Of a stretch of 64,000 nt of DNA, positions 24,690-33,832 are shown piece by piece (position 1 is the stretch's first letter; each line of letters starts with the position of its first letter). Below the pieces are notes generated by a model. The model was not told the origin of the DNA, did not search any database, and worked only from the letters and a program-made list of their open reading frames with translations. Source of the stretch: an uncultured Arthrobacter sp. (GTDB taxonomy: Bacteria; Actinomycetota; Actinomycetes; Actinomycetales; Micrococcaceae); NCBI RefSeq assembly GCF_947495145.1, contig NZ_CANLXP010000004.1:124001-188000 (forward strand), in the 5' to 3' direction. Both the position numbers and the translations under genes were made by a program.

Positions 24690-25559
24690 GTGCTCCAGAC
24701 CAAGAAGCAAGCCCGACGACGGCGCCGGCTCCGCGCGACCGGTGTCCTTGCCGGGCTCACGGCTGTGGTCGGCGGTGGAGCTTACCTTGCCATCATCCAG
24801 TTGAACTCCTCGGAGGTGCTGGTCCGCGAACGGTGCAGCGCCGTCGTCGGGACCGATACCTACGAACTGGCACCGGAACAGGCTGCAAACGCCTCCACCA
24901 TCGCCGGCGTGGCTGTTACGCGCGGTCTTCCGCCGCGGGCTGCGTCTATTGCGCTGGCTACTGCGGTCCAGGAATCCGGCCTGCGGAACCTGGACTACGG
25001 TGATCAGGCAGGACCGGATTCGCGCGGACTGTTTCAGCAGCGGCCGTCGCAGGGCTGGGGCAGCGAGGATCAGGTGCGGGATCCTATCTACGCGGCCGGG
25101 GCATTCTATGATGCGCTGGTCACCGTGCCGGGATACCAGACCCTGCCCATCACGGAAGCCGCCCAACTCGTTCAGCGCAGCGCCTACCCGGACGCGTATG
25201 CCGATCACGAACCGGAGGGGCGCGCCTTCGCCTCGGCCCTGACCGGCCAGTCGCCCGCTTCGCTGAACTGCATACTTCGCAAGCCGGAAGAGTCCGGGAA
25301 CCCTGCGGCTGTAACAGAACGGTTCGCCGCCGTCTTTCCCACCCTGCAGACCGGAACAACCGAAGAGGGCGTAGTGGCCACCGCGTCCGGATCCGTCGGG
25401 TGGGCCGCTGCGCAGTTCGCGGTTGCCCATGCCAAGGACCTGGGCATCACCTCCGTCTCCCATGCGGGCCTGCAGTGGAACCGGAGCGACGGCGGTTGGA
25501 CTACCACTGAGACGGAGACCGGCCAGGTCCTGATCACCCTCGCCGAGGTCGCTGCCTAG
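24690..25559 (+). CDS. Membrane-anchored protein with lytic-transglycosylase-like domain, unknown function
   Basis: The 289-residue protein starts with GTG, has a very basic N-terminus and one membrane helix (about 18-38), then an outer domain. ATAVQESGLRNLDYGDQAGP near residue 92 and DSRGLFQQRPSQGWG near 111 resemble the catalytic-Glu region of lysozyme/transglycosylase folds (E of QESGL). No full catalytic set can be proven by eye. It follows dapD by 12 bp, so it probably shares the dapD transcript, which would fit a cell-wall role. Relatives are sometimes labelled 'heavy metal transporter', which nothing here supports. Confidence 0.6.
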   Translation: MLQTKKQARRRRRLRATGVLAGLTAVVGGGAYLAIIQLNSSEVLVRERCSAVVGTDTYELAPEQAANASTIAGVAVTRGLPPRAASIALATAVQESGLRNLDYGDQAGPDSRGLFQQRPSQGWGSEDQVRDPIYAAGAFYDALVTVPGYQTLPITEAAQLVQRSAYPDAYADHEPEGRAFASALTGQSPASLNCILRKPEESGNPAAVTERFAAVFPTLQTGTTEEGVVATASGSVGWAAAQFAVAHAKDLGITSVSHAGLQWNRSDGGWTTTETETGQVLITLAEVAA

Positions 25560-25565
25560 CAAGAG

Positions 25566-26177
25566 CTAGGCGATGATCTCCACCACCGGCTGAATATAGC
25601 TCCGGAAAGTGGCTTCGTCGTCGTACAGGTCTTCGCTCAGAATGAGCATGTCCGGTTCAACCCACCAGGCCCGGGTCTCACTCAGTGGCAGCTCAACCAC
25701 GGAGAGGGAGAAATTCCGTGCGGGCCGTCCGAGTTCCAGTTCGCGTTCCCGCACGAGGTCGCCGAAGCGCCGTTGCCCGACATCGTGCATGCGTTTGAGC
25801 TCCCGGTGGCGCCAGGCGGCATCACATTCCTGCGTCCAGGCCAGGGCGGTCCCGTAGTGAGCGTGAGTGAGACGCTGCAGCGCGGGCATTGAGTCGAGCT
25901 CGGGGAATTCCGGAGGGGTTGGGAGCAGCATCCCCTTCCCATGGCCGGCCACCAATTGATACCACCAGGCCTCCCACTCAACCCGGAGCGCAGCGAGGCC
26001 ACCAACGGCGTGGACGGTCTGCCGCGGGTCAACGCAATGGACCGGAGGTCTCACCGGGGAAACAGCAGGCTGGCCAATCACCCCGAGGCCGGCACAATCC
26101 CGCAGGTACAGCGCAAAGCACATCGCCAGAGACGTTCCCGCTCCCACTTTCCAGGAGGGCGCTCCATTGACCTGCAT
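25566..26177 (-). CDS. Conserved hypothetical protein
   Basis: I do not recognise a domain. The C-terminal 150 residues look well-formed: RVEWEAWWYQLVAG, then a His/Arg-rich helical part (HRELKRMHDVGQRRFGDLVR) and a terminal WWVEPDMLILSEDLYDDEAT. The 5' end is uncertain: ATG 26177 has a purine-rich GGAGAGG 10-17 bases upstream, while a GTG at 26291 gives a longer frame that would run into the galE promoter region. It is convergent with the transglycosylase-like gene, ending 6 bp from it, and divergent from galE. Confidence 0.55.
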   Translation of the reverse strand: MQVNGAPSWKVGAGTSLAMCFALYLRDCAGLGVIGQPAVSPVRPPVHCVDPRQTVHAVGGLAALRVEWEAWWYQLVAGHGKGMLLPTPPEFPELDSMPALQRLTHAHYGTALAWTQECDAAWRHRELKRMHDVGQRRFGDLVRERELELGRPARNFSLSVVELPLSETRAWWVEPDMLILSEDLYDDEATFRSYIQPVVEIIA

Positions 26178-26316
26178 CCGTGCCCTGGCCTCTCCGCCGG
26201 CAGAACGGGCCGGCTTTGCGCGCGTGATCCTCCAAGGGTAGACCGATAGGGCCGTTGTCTCCAGAGCGGACGGCTGCGCGAAAGGACTCACTTATGCCCG
26301 CAGTACCGTCCGTCAC

Positions 26317-26322
26317 TAAACT
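26317..26322 (+). promoter_or_regulatory. -10 box TAAACT, galE
   Basis: TAAACT, GAACTGC, ATG 26330: leaderless geometry that selects the galE start over in-frame ATGs at 26255 and 26294. Confidence 0.55.
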
Positions 26323-26329
26323 GAACTGC

Positions 26330-27343
26330 ATGAAGATACTCGTTACCGGCGGAAGCGGTTACATTGGCTCGCACACCACGCTCGCGCTCCTAGAGGCGGG
26401 CCACGACGTAGTCGTACTGGACAACCTCTACAACTCAAGCGAGACCGCGCTGAGGCGAGTGGAGGAGCTTGCCGGTCGCGACGTGGCGTTCCGCAAGGTG
26501 GACCTGCTCGATGAGCACGCGCTCGACGCCGTGTTCGAAGCCGAGGCCGTTGACTCCGTCATCCATTTCGCCGGGCTGAAGGCCGTCGGCGAATCAGTGG
26601 AGAAGCCGCTGTTCTACTACCACAACAACGTCGGCGGCACGCTGAACCTGCTGCGCACCATGGACCGCCACAACGTCCGCACGCTGGTGTTCAGCTCCTC
26701 AGCAACCGTCTACGGCGCGTCCGAAGAGGTGCCCCTCATTGAGAAGATGCCGCTGGACGCCACCAATCCCTACGGGCGCACCAAGGAACAGATCGAAGAC
26801 ATCCTGAGCGACGTCGGTGCCTCCGACAGCCGCTGGAACATCGCGCTGCTGCGCTACTTCAACCCGGTGGGTGCGCACGAGTCGGGACGTATCGGTGAAG
26901 ATCCCACCGGTATCCCCAACAACCTGCTGCCCTTCGTGGCGCAGGTGGCGGTCGGCAGGCGCGAGAAGGTTATGGTCTTCGGCAACGATTACCCCACTCC
27001 GGACGGCACGGGAATCCGCGACTACATCCACGTGGTTGATCTCGCGGACGGCCATGTTGCCGCTCTGAACTACCTCACCTCCCACTCGGGAGTGCACCGC
27101 TGGAACCTCGGTACCGGCAATGGATCGTCAGTGCTCGAGGTGCTCACCGCGTTCTCGAAGGCCGCCGGCCACGAGATTCCCTATGAATTTGCTCCCCGCC
27201 GACCGGGAGATGCAGCGGTCAGCTACGCGGACCCTTCGTCAGCACTGGCGGATCTTGGCTGGTCGGCGCATAAGTCACTGGACCAGATGTGCGAGGACCA
27301 CTGGCGCTGGCAGAAGAACAACCCGCAGGGTTACGCCTCCTGA
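26330..27343 (+). CDS. galE: UDP-glucose 4-epimerase
   Basis: The 337-residue extended SDR protein has the NAD-binding GGSGYIGSHT at residues 7-16, the catalytic SSSATVYG with Ser/Thr and Y...K in NPYGRTKEQIE (residues about 146-154), and the GalE-typical RYFNPVGAHESGRIGEDP. It interconverts UDP-glucose and UDP-galactose for surface glycans and galactose use. It is monocistronic, ending at a long stem-loop. Confidence 0.95.
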   Translation: MKILVTGGSGYIGSHTTLALLEAGHDVVVLDNLYNSSETALRRVEELAGRDVAFRKVDLLDEHALDAVFEAEAVDSVIHFAGLKAVGESVEKPLFYYHNNVGGTLNLLRTMDRHNVRTLVFSSSATVYGASEEVPLIEKMPLDATNPYGRTKEQIEDILSDVGASDSRWNIALLRYFNPVGAHESGRIGEDPTGIPNNLLPFVAQVAVGRREKVMVFGNDYPTPDGTGIRDYIHVVDLADGHVAALNYLTSHSGVHRWNLGTGNGSSVLEVLTAFSKAAGHEIPYEFAPRRPGDAAVSYADPSSALADLGWSAHKSLDQMCEDHWRWQKNNPQGYAS

Positions 27344-27382
27344 TCCTGCCTGCTCCCGCGGTCCCGCTGCGAAACTAACGTG

Positions 27383-27429
27383 CGACGACGGCCGGTCACC
27401 TTCCCCAGGGAGGTGACCGGCCGTCGTCG
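27383..27429. terminator. 19-bp terminator between galE and gltA
   Basis: A 19-bp perfect stem (27383-27401 with 27411-27429) and nine-base loop lie between the convergent galE and gltA genes, ending 12 bp before the gltA stop. The outer arm contains CGACGACGGC, as does the opp terminator. Confidence 0.85.
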
Positions 27430-27441
27430 TACTGGAACTTC

Positions 27442-28725
27442 TTAGCGTGCGGGGTAGTGCCTTTCCCCGGCGCCTGTGTACAGCTGGCGCGGGCGGCCGA
27501 TCTTCGTCTGCGGATCCTGCATCATCTCGCGCCACTGCGCAATCCAACCAGGTAGGCGTCCGATCGCAAAGAGGACGGTGAACATCTTCTCCGGGAAGCC
27601 CATCGCCTTGTAGATGAGGCCGGTGTAGAAGTCCACGTTCGGGTACAGCTTGCGCTCAATGAAGTAGTCATCGGCGAGGGCCTTCTCTTCCAGGCGCATC
27701 GCGATGTCCAGGAGCTCATCGTTGCCTCCGAGCTTTGAAAGGATCTCGTGGGCGGTGGCCTTGACGATCTTGGCCCGCGGATCATAGTTCTTGTAGACGC
27801 GGTGCCCGAAGCCCATGAGCTTCACGCCGTCTTCCTTGTTCTTGACCTTCTCCATGAAGTCCTCGGGCTGCATACCCTTGGCCTTGATGTCTCGGAGCAT
27901 GTTCAGGACGGCTTCATTGGCGCCGCCATGCAGCGGTCCGAACAGGGCGTTGATACCGGCCGAGATGGACGCGAACATGTTGGCGTTCGAGCTTCCCACC
28001 AGGCGGACGGTGGAGGTGGAACAGTTTTGCTCGTGGTCTGCGTGCAGGATGAGCAGGAGGTCCAGCGCCTTGACCATGGTGGGATCAAGATCGTATGGCT
28101 CTGCGGGAAGGCCGAAGCACAGGCGCATGAAGTTCTCCACGAGATTCATGGAGTTGTCCGGGTACAGCATCGGCTGGCCGATGGACTTCTTGTGTGCGTA
28201 CGCGGCAATGACCGGCAGCTTCGCCATCAGGCGGAACGTGGACAGCTCCACCTGCTCGTCATCGAACGGGTCCAGCGAGTCCTGGTAGAACGTGGAGAGC
28301 GCCGAGACAGCTGAGGACAGCACCGGCATGGGGTGCGCGTCACGCGGGAATCCACCGAAGAAGCCCTTGAGCTCCTCATGCAGGAGCGTGTGCCTGCGGA
28401 TGCGGTTGTCGAAGGCGGCGAGCTCGGTGGGTGTCGGCAGGTTGCCGTAGATGAGCAGGTAGGAGACCTCAAGGAAGCTCGAGTGCTGCGCCAGCTGGTC
28501 GATCGGGTAGCCGCGGTAGCGCAGGATGCCCTGATCGCCGTCGATGTAGGTGATTGCTGAGGTGGTGGCCGCGGTGTTCATGAAACCGGGATCGAAGGTA
28601 ACGGCACCGGTCTGCTTGAGCAGCTTCGAGACATCGTACCCATGGTTGCCCTCTGCCGCCTGGATCAGCGGGAGGCTAAGGCTTCCTCCGTCATACTGGA
28701 GTGAGGCGCCGTTGTGCTCAGTCAT
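27442..28725 (-). CDS. gltA: Citrate synthase
   Basis: The 427-residue protein matches the hexameric Type II enzyme. The active-site His lie in LHADHEQNCSTSTVRLVG near residue 235 and in GFGHRVYKNYDPRAK near 310, with a catalytic Asp near residue 370. It condenses oxaloacetate and acetyl-CoA at the entry of the TCA cycle. AAGGAG precedes the ATG, and TAAGCT at 28741-28746 would start a transcript with a leader of only about 8-10 bases. Confidence 0.96.
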   Translation of the reverse strand: MTEHNGASLQYDGGSLSLPLIQAAEGNHGYDVSKLLKQTGAVTFDPGFMNTAATTSAITYIDGDQGILRYRGYPIDQLAQHSSFLEVSYLLIYGNLPTPTELAAFDNRIRRHTLLHEELKGFFGGFPRDAHPMPVLSSAVSALSTFYQDSLDPFDDEQVELSTFRLMAKLPVIAAYAHKKSIGQPMLYPDNSMNLVENFMRLCFGLPAEPYDLDPTMVKALDLLLILHADHEQNCSTSTVRLVGSSNANMFASISAGINALFGPLHGGANEAVLNMLRDIKAKGMQPEDFMEKVKNKEDGVKLMGFGHRVYKNYDPRAKIVKATAHEILSKLGGNDELLDIAMRLEEKALADDYFIERKLYPNVDFYTGLIYKAMGFPEKMFTVLFAIGRLPGWIAQWREMMQDPQTKIGRPRQLYTGAGERHYPAR

Positions 28726-28740
28726 TTACTCTCCTTGTGG

Positions 28741-28746
28741 AGCTTA
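28741..28746 (-). promoter_or_regulatory. -10 box TAAGCT, gltA
   Basis: TAAGCT on the minus strand lies 15 bases from the ATG, leaving a very short leader that holds AAGGAG. Confidence 0.45.
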
Positions 28747-28856
28747 TGGAAAAGCATGCGGAATTGCTGGATCAGCTCAGTCAGCTAAAACGCTACCGGC
28801 AGAAACGCCTCCAGCACTAATCGGTTGGGGCGTTGTTGTGCAATAGCAACACGGTC

Positions 28857-29996
28857 TCACGCGCCAAGCCGGGCAGCCGCAGCACCGACCCGCTCGTCGG
28901 AGCCGGTGAGGGCCACCCGGACGAACCCGTTCCCGGCATTGCCGTAGAACGTGCCCGGCCCCACGATGATCCCCAGCTCCGCGAATCGCTTCACGGTCAG
29001 CCAGGTGTCCTCCCCCGCGGTCGCCCACAGGTAGAGGCCGGCGTCGGAAGCGGAAATGGTCAGGCCGAAGGCTTCGAGTGCCGGTATCAGCTGGTTGCGG
29101 CGCGCGCGGTACACGTTCTTCTGGTCAGTCACATGCGCATCGTCCGTAAGAGCCACGCGCATTGCTTCCTGGACCGGGAACGGCACGATCATTCCCGCGT
29201 GCTTCCGCGAGTTGATGAGGTTGCGCAACACGGCGCTGTCGCCGGCCACGAACGCCGCCCGATAACCGGCGAGGTTCGATTGCTTGCTCAGCGAGTAGAC
29301 GGACAGCAGCTGGTTAGTGGACCCGCCGCTCACTCGCTGATCGAGGATGCTGGGAACCGGATTCCCTCCCTCTGCGGGGTCCCAAGAACCCCAACCCAGT
29401 TCGGCATAGCACTCATCGGAGGCCACCATGGCGCCGAGAGCGCGGGCTTCGTCGACAATGGCACGCAGGGCTTCCACGCCCTGGACAGCACCGGTGGGAT
29501 TCGAGGGTGAGTTGACCCAGACCAGGCGCACCCGTGCCCGCGTGCCCGCATCCAGCTCGGCCAGGGAGTCCGCCGCCACCGGTGTTGCACCCGCGAGATG
29601 CGCGCCCATGTCATAAGTGGGATAGGCAACCGTAGGGCGCACGACGACGTCGCCCGCTCCCAGCCCCAGCAGGGTGGGCAGCCACGCGACCAGCTCTTTG
29701 GAGCCGACGGTGGGCAGGATATCTTCCGGATCCAGGCCTTCCACGGAACGACGACGGCGGTACCACCCGCTGATCGCTTCCCTCAGTTCCGGCGTGCCGT
29801 GCGTGGTGGGGTATCCGGGCGCATCGGACGCGTCGCGGAGTGCGCGCTGGATGATTTCCGGAGTGGGATCGACGGGTGTTCCGATCGATAGGTTGACCGC
29901 GCCGTCGGGGTGTTGCCGGGCTTCCTCGACATAGGGCGCCATCGCATCCCAGGGATAGTCCGGCAGCTCGAGCCCGAAGGCCCGGTTCGCTGTCAC
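28857..29996 (-). CDS. dapC: Succinyldiaminopimelate transaminase
   Basis: The 379-residue class I/II PLP aminotransferase starts at GTG 29996 (VTANRAFGLELPDYPW), seven bases after fdxA ends. PLP-lysine motif SLSKQSNLAGYR is near residue 228, and NSPSNPTGAV near 166 binds the cofactor/substrate. The fdxC-dapC gene pair is standard in Actinobacteria, which is the main reason for naming DapC. It supplies the amino group in the succinylase branch with DapD and DapE encoded 5 kb away. Confidence 0.9.
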   Translation of the reverse strand: MTANRAFGLELPDYPWDAMAPYVEEARQHPDGAVNLSIGTPVDPTPEIIQRALRDASDAPGYPTTHGTPELREAISGWYRRRRSVEGLDPEDILPTVGSKELVAWLPTLLGLGAGDVVVRPTVAYPTYDMGAHLAGATPVAADSLAELDAGTRARVRLVWVNSPSNPTGAVQGVEALRAIVDEARALGAMVASDECYAELGWGSWDPAEGGNPVPSILDQRVSGGSTNQLLSVYSLSKQSNLAGYRAAFVAGDSAVLRNLINSRKHAGMIVPFPVQEAMRVALTDDAHVTDQKNVYRARRNQLIPALEAFGLTISASDAGLYLWATAGEDTWLTVKRFAELGIIVGPGTFYGNAGNGFVRVALTGSDERVGAAAARLGA

Positions 29997-30003
29997 GCTG
30001 CCG

Positions 30004-30330
30004 TCACGCTTCCTGGTTCTGCGGCGGCAGGGCAGCAATCATCGGGTGATCCTTCCCGGTGTTGCCGAGCTTTGCAGCGCCGCCCGGCGATCCCAGGTCA
30101 TCGAAGAACTCGACGTTGGCTTTGTAGTAGTCGGCCCACTCATCGGGGGTGTCGTCTTCATAGTAGATTGCCTCGACCGGGCAGACCGGTTCGCAAGCCC
30201 CGCAGTCCACGCACTCATCCGGGTGGATGTACAGCGAGCGTTCACCTTCATAGATGCAATCGACCGGGCATTCCTCAATGCAGGCCTTGTCTTTCACATC
30301 CACGCACGGCTGTGCGATTACGTAGGTCAC
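30004..30330 (-). CDS. fdxA: Seven-iron ferredoxin
   Basis: The 108-residue protein has Cys 9, 17 and 21 in C-x7-C-x3-CP, a [3Fe-4S]-type pattern, and a second full site CVDCGACEPVCP (C-x2-C-x2-C-x3-CP) for [4Fe-4S]. The C-terminal half is the long tail of the mycobacterial FdxA/FdxC type. It carries electrons in the cytoplasm, partner unknown. The GTG start is preceded by AGGGAAGG. It is followed closely by dapC. Confidence 0.93.
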   Translation of the reverse strand: MTYVIAQPCVDVKDKACIEECPVDCIYEGERSLYIHPDECVDCGACEPVCPVEAIYYEDDTPDEWADYYKANVEFFDDLGSPGGAAKLGNTGKDHPMIAALPPQNQEA

Positions 30331-30451
30331 TTCCCACGCCTTCCCTGGGGTTTGGTGCCGCTACCGGCCTTTCGTCGCAGTTCCAGCTTAACGCAACAGG
30401 GCTTGTGATCGGCATCGGCCGGTGCCCGCCGTAATATGACACGCTAGGGCC

Positions 30452-30691
30452 ATGAACAACCCGGCAGAATTGCTGACCTCCCTGCCGCTGGGAACGCGGG
30501 TGGTGGTCCGGTACCGGATTGAGGGCGGGCTCACCGACGCCCTCGGCGACCTGACCGCCCGGGATAAAGCGTCCTGTACGGTCACCGGGAAACGAGGGAA
30601 CGTCGTCGTACCTCTGGCCGCCATCACGGCAGCGAAGCCCGTTCCGCCGCCGCCGGCCCGGCGCAGTCCGCGGGTGGTTCCGCCCGGATAA
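30452..30691 (+). CDS. Small stand-alone SH3-like domain protein (Rv0428c N-terminal module)
   Basis: The 79-residue protein, MNNPAELLTSLPLGTRVVVR onwards, with IEGGLTDALGDLTARD and GKRGNVVVPLAAITAAK, looks like the SH3-like domain that precedes the GNAT acetyltransferase domain in Rv0428c-type proteins. Here no acetyltransferase follows; a stop comes after a Pro-rich tail (PVPPPPARR). The function is unknown. CACGCT six bases upstream of the ATG or a weak AGGG could drive expression. Confidence 0.65.
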   Translation: MNNPAELLTSLPLGTRVVVRYRIEGGLTDALGDLTARDKASCTVTGKRGNVVVPLAAITAAKPVPPPPARRSPRVVPPG

Positions 30692-30722
30692 CCGCAAACC
30701 CCGGTCATCTGCCTGCCTGCCA

Positions 30723-30762
30723 TTGACTAAGTTCAATCACTGCCTGTGTGCTGACGTATGCT
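30723..30762 (+). promoter_or_regulatory. Promoter and candidate operator of the ArsR-type gene
   Basis: TATGCT (30757-30762) lies seven bases before ATG 30770. TTGACTAAGTTCAA at 30723-30736 is an imperfect palindrome (TTGA-N6-TCAA) placed upstream of the -35 position and may be the regulator's own site. Confidence 0.4.
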
Positions 30763-30769
30763 TTGAATT

Positions 30770-31264
30770 ATGGAAACAGATGAGGATGTTCAGGCACGCG
30801 GCAGAGCGTTGAGCTCCCCCGTCCGGCTGAGGATTCTCCGGCTCTGCCTGCACAAGCCCCGCACCAACAAGGAAATAGCCGAAGTACTGGACCTCAATCC
30901 GGCCACGGCGCTGCACCATGTACGCACACTGATGGCCACCGGCTTCCTTAAAGCCGACGAACCGCGCACGGGCAATCGCGGCGCCAAGGAAATCCCCTAT
31001 CGGGCCACCGGGTTGTCCTGGGGAAGCCGGATGCCCAATGCGGCGCCCGTACTCGTCGAGACGTTCCTGCAGGAAATTGACGGCCTGACGCCGTCGGAGA
31101 TCGACGTCTGGCGTCTCGGCGTCCGGCTTAACGACGCTAACCGCGCCGAGATGATGGACAAGATCCGTAACGTGTTCGAGGAGTACGCGCGGCGCGGCTC
31201 TGACGAGGACGGCACGGCGACCTCCATCATGCTGGCCCACCATCTGGACCGCACAGCAGACTGA
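30770..31264 (+). CDS. Winged-helix (ArsR-like) transcriptional regulator
   Basis: The 164-residue protein opens with a helix-turn-helix domain (residues 10-80; SSPVRLRILRLCLHKPRTNK, then EIAEVLDLNPATALHHVRTL). The C-terminal half is helical with no visible metal-binding Cys/His pattern, so a metal-sensing role is not supported. Likely represses its own promoter. No obvious target gene is adjacent; the next plus-strand gene is 4.6 kb away. Confidence 0.78.
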   Translation: METDEDVQARGRALSSPVRLRILRLCLHKPRTNKEIAEVLDLNPATALHHVRTLMATGFLKADEPRTGNRGAKEIPYRATGLSWGSRMPNAAPVLVETFLQEIDGLTPSEIDVWRLGVRLNDANRAEMMDKIRNVFEEYARRGSDEDGTATSIMLAHHLDRTAD

Positions 31265-31338
31265 TTTCACCTCAAGCGAGCCGTCAGCAGGACAGATTCG
31301 ACAGCACAGACCCGCAATTGAGATCAAGCGGTACAGAT

Positions 31339-31830
31339 TCAGCGGCGGGCCGAAGGCCTTAACACCCACCAGGCGATTGCGACGGCTGTGACCGTTCCTG
31401 CGGCCAGCCCCACCACCCAGATATAGCCGGCTACAGCGACCGGCGGCAGGGCACCTTCCACCTCAATACCGGCGGCGATCAGGCCGCCCACGGAAGACGA
31501 AGCCACCAGCCCCACCAGAAGATAGGCAATGACCCCTGTCAGGGCGGCGAGGAAAACGTTCCGCGCCCATAGTGCAACGAACACGGCAATACTGGTGGCC
31601 AGCACTACAGAGGCGAGCGCACCGGCAGGAATCCCGACGCCGTTTACGTACCAGATCTGGGCGTGAATTGCCGTGCCAAGCACCGCAGCCAGGACTCCGC
31701 CGATTCCCGCAGCAAGGAACCCGCGCCAGCGGGCGCTACGACGTGCAGACGGAACGACGGCGGCGGCCGGTTTGGCGCCGTCGTCGTCGTTCTGTTTCTT
31801 CACGGGCAGGCCGGAAACCGGCAACCGCAT
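31339..31830 (-). CDS. Four-helix membrane protein of unknown function
   Basis: The 163-residue protein has a basic, hydrophilic N-terminus (residues 1-35) and four predicted membrane helices at about 37-57, 67-90, 93-113 and 131-155. I see no catalytic motif. It starts 6 bp after typA on the same strand, so it is probably co-transcribed with typA. Confidence 0.7.
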   Translation of the reverse strand: MRLPVSGLPVKKQNDDDGAKPAAAVVPSARRSARWRGFLAAGIGGVLAAVLGTAIHAQIWYVNGVGIPAGALASVVLATSIAVFVALWARNVFLAALTGVIAYLLVGLVASSSVGGLIAAGIEVEGALPPVAVAGYIWVVGLAAGTVTAVAIAWWVLRPSARR

Positions 31831-31836
31831 GCGCTG

Positions 31837-33753
31837 TTAGGCGCGGGCGCGTGAACGCGCGGCGCGCAGACGCTCGTTTGAGTCGAGGATGACCTTGCGG
31901 ATGCGGATGGATTCCGGAGTAACCTCGACGCACTCGTCCTCGCGTGCAAACTCAAGCGACTCTTCAAGAGTCAGCTTGCGCGGCGGGGTGAGGTTTTCGA
32001 AGCTGTCGGAGGAAGCGGCACGCATGTTGGTGAGCTTTTTCTCCTTGGTGATGTTGACGTCCATGTCGTCTGCGCGTGAGTTCTCGCCGACGATCATGCC
32101 CTCGTACACCTCGGAAGTGGGTTCGACGAAGAACGAGCCGCGCTCCTGCAGGTTGATCATCGCGAACGGCGTGACCACGCCGGAGCGGTCAGCGATCATC
32201 GATCCGTTGGTGCGGTACTCGATGTCGCCGGTCCACGGCTCGTAGCCCTCAGAGTAGGAGGACGCGATGCCGGCGCCGCGGGTATCCGTAAGGAAGCGCG
32301 TGCGGAAACCGATGAGACCGCGGGCCGGAACAACGAATTCCATGCGGACCCAGCCGGTTCCGTGGTTGGACATGTTGGTCATGCGGCCTTTGCGCGCCGC
32401 CATGAGCTGGGTGACTCCGCCAAGATATTCCTCGGGAACGTCAATGATCATGTGTTCCATCGGCTCGTGAACCTTGCCGTCCACGGTCTTGGTGACAACC
32501 TGCGGCTTGCCGACAGTCAGCTCGAAGCCTTCGCGACGCATCTGCTCGACGAGGATGGCGAGAGCCAGCTCACCGCGGCCCTGGACCTCCCAGGCATCCG
32601 GACGGGCCGTTGGCAGGACACGGAGCGACACGTTACCGATGAGCTCCTTGTCCAGACGGTCCTTCACCTGGCGGGCGGTCACCTTGGCGCCCTTGACCTT
32701 TCCGGCGAGCGGAGAGGTGTTGATACCGATGGTGACCGAGATGGCAGGGTCGTCGACCGTAATGAGCGGCAGGGGCTGCGGGTTTTCCAGGTCGGTAAGG
32801 GTCTCACCGATGGTGATGTCTTCGATACCCGCGACTGCAACGATCTCGCCGGGGCCGGCAGACTCAGCGGGAACACGCTCCAGGGCCTTCGTGGCGAGGA
32901 GTTCGGTGATCTTTACTGTCTTCAGTTCACCGTTCTGACGAGCCCAGGCGACCTGCTGGCCTTTGCGGAGGGTTCCGTTGAAGATACGCAGCAGGGCGAG
33001 GCGCCCAAGGAACGGCGATGCATCCAGGTTGGTCACGTGCGCCTGCAGGACACCGTTGGGGTCATAGCTGGGCGCAGGGATGTGCTCGATGATGGTCTTG
33101 AAGAGCGGCTCAAGGTTGTCATTATCTGGAGCGGAGCCATCTGCGGGCTGCTCGAGGGAAGCTGCTCCCACCCGGGCTGCAGCGTAGACAACCGGAACGT
33201 TGAGAACGGAGTCGAGATCCAGATCGGGAACTTCATCCGACAGATCCGATGCGAGGCCCAGCAGCAGGTCCATTGACTCACTGACAACCTCGTCGATGCG
33301 GGAATCCGGGCGGTCGGTCTTGTTGACCAGCAGGATAACGGGAAGCTTGGCGGCGAGGGCCTTGCGCAGTACGAACCGCGTCTGCGGCAGCGGCCCTTCA
33401 GATGCGTCCACCAGCAGCACCACGCCGTCAACCATGGAGAGCCCGCGCTCAACCTCGCCACCGAAGTCGGCGTGGCCGGGGGTGTCGATCACGTTGATGG
33501 TGATGCGCTCGCCATCCGCGGAGGGGCCCTCATAGAACACCGTTGTGTTCTTGGCGAGGATGGTGATGCCCTTCTCCCGCTCCAGGTCACCGGAATCCAT
33601 GACCCGCTCAGCAACCTCGCCGTGGCTGGCGAACGAGTTGGTCTGCCTCAGCATCGCGTCAACGAGCGTCGTCTTGCCATGGTCTACGTGCGCCACGATG
33701 GCAACGTTGCGAAGGTCACTGCGGATTGCAGTGTTGCTCGTGGATACAGACAT
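31837..33753 (-). CDS. typA: Translational GTPase TypA/BipA
   Basis: The 638-residue protein has G1 AHVDHGKTTLVDAML near residue 20, the switch II DTPGHADFGGEVERG near 88, G4 NKTDRP near 143, elongation-factor-like domains II/III/V, and the TypA-specific C-terminal domain (GIASSYSEGYEPWTGDIEYR). It is a ribosome-associated GTPase important in stress and cold growth. A TAGAAT -10 box at 33833-33838 gives a leader of about 70 nt, and a 24-bp palindrome overlaps the -35 position. Confidence 0.95.
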   Translation of the reverse strand: MSVSTSNTAIRSDLRNVAIVAHVDHGKTTLVDAMLRQTNSFASHGEVAERVMDSGDLEREKGITILAKNTTVFYEGPSADGERITINVIDTPGHADFGGEVERGLSMVDGVVLLVDASEGPLPQTRFVLRKALAAKLPVILLVNKTDRPDSRIDEVVSESMDLLLGLASDLSDEVPDLDLDSVLNVPVVYAAARVGAASLEQPADGSAPDNDNLEPLFKTIIEHIPAPSYDPNGVLQAHVTNLDASPFLGRLALLRIFNGTLRKGQQVAWARQNGELKTVKITELLATKALERVPAESAGPGEIVAVAGIEDITIGETLTDLENPQPLPLITVDDPAISVTIGINTSPLAGKVKGAKVTARQVKDRLDKELIGNVSLRVLPTARPDAWEVQGRGELALAILVEQMRREGFELTVGKPQVVTKTVDGKVHEPMEHMIIDVPEEYLGGVTQLMAARKGRMTNMSNHGTGWVRMEFVVPARGLIGFRTRFLTDTRGAGIASSYSEGYEPWTGDIEYRTNGSMIADRSGVVTPFAMINLQERGSFFVEPTSEVYEGMIVGENSRADDMDVNITKEKKLTNMRAASSDSFENLTPPRKLTLEESLEFAREDECVEVTPESIRIRKVILDSNERLRAARSRARA

Positions 33754-33832
33754 GCGGAATTACTCGTTTCTTAGGGGGCTCAAGTGAGTTTCAAGGGAAA
33801 TGAGAGCGGGCAGCACAGCGCGCACTACTACC

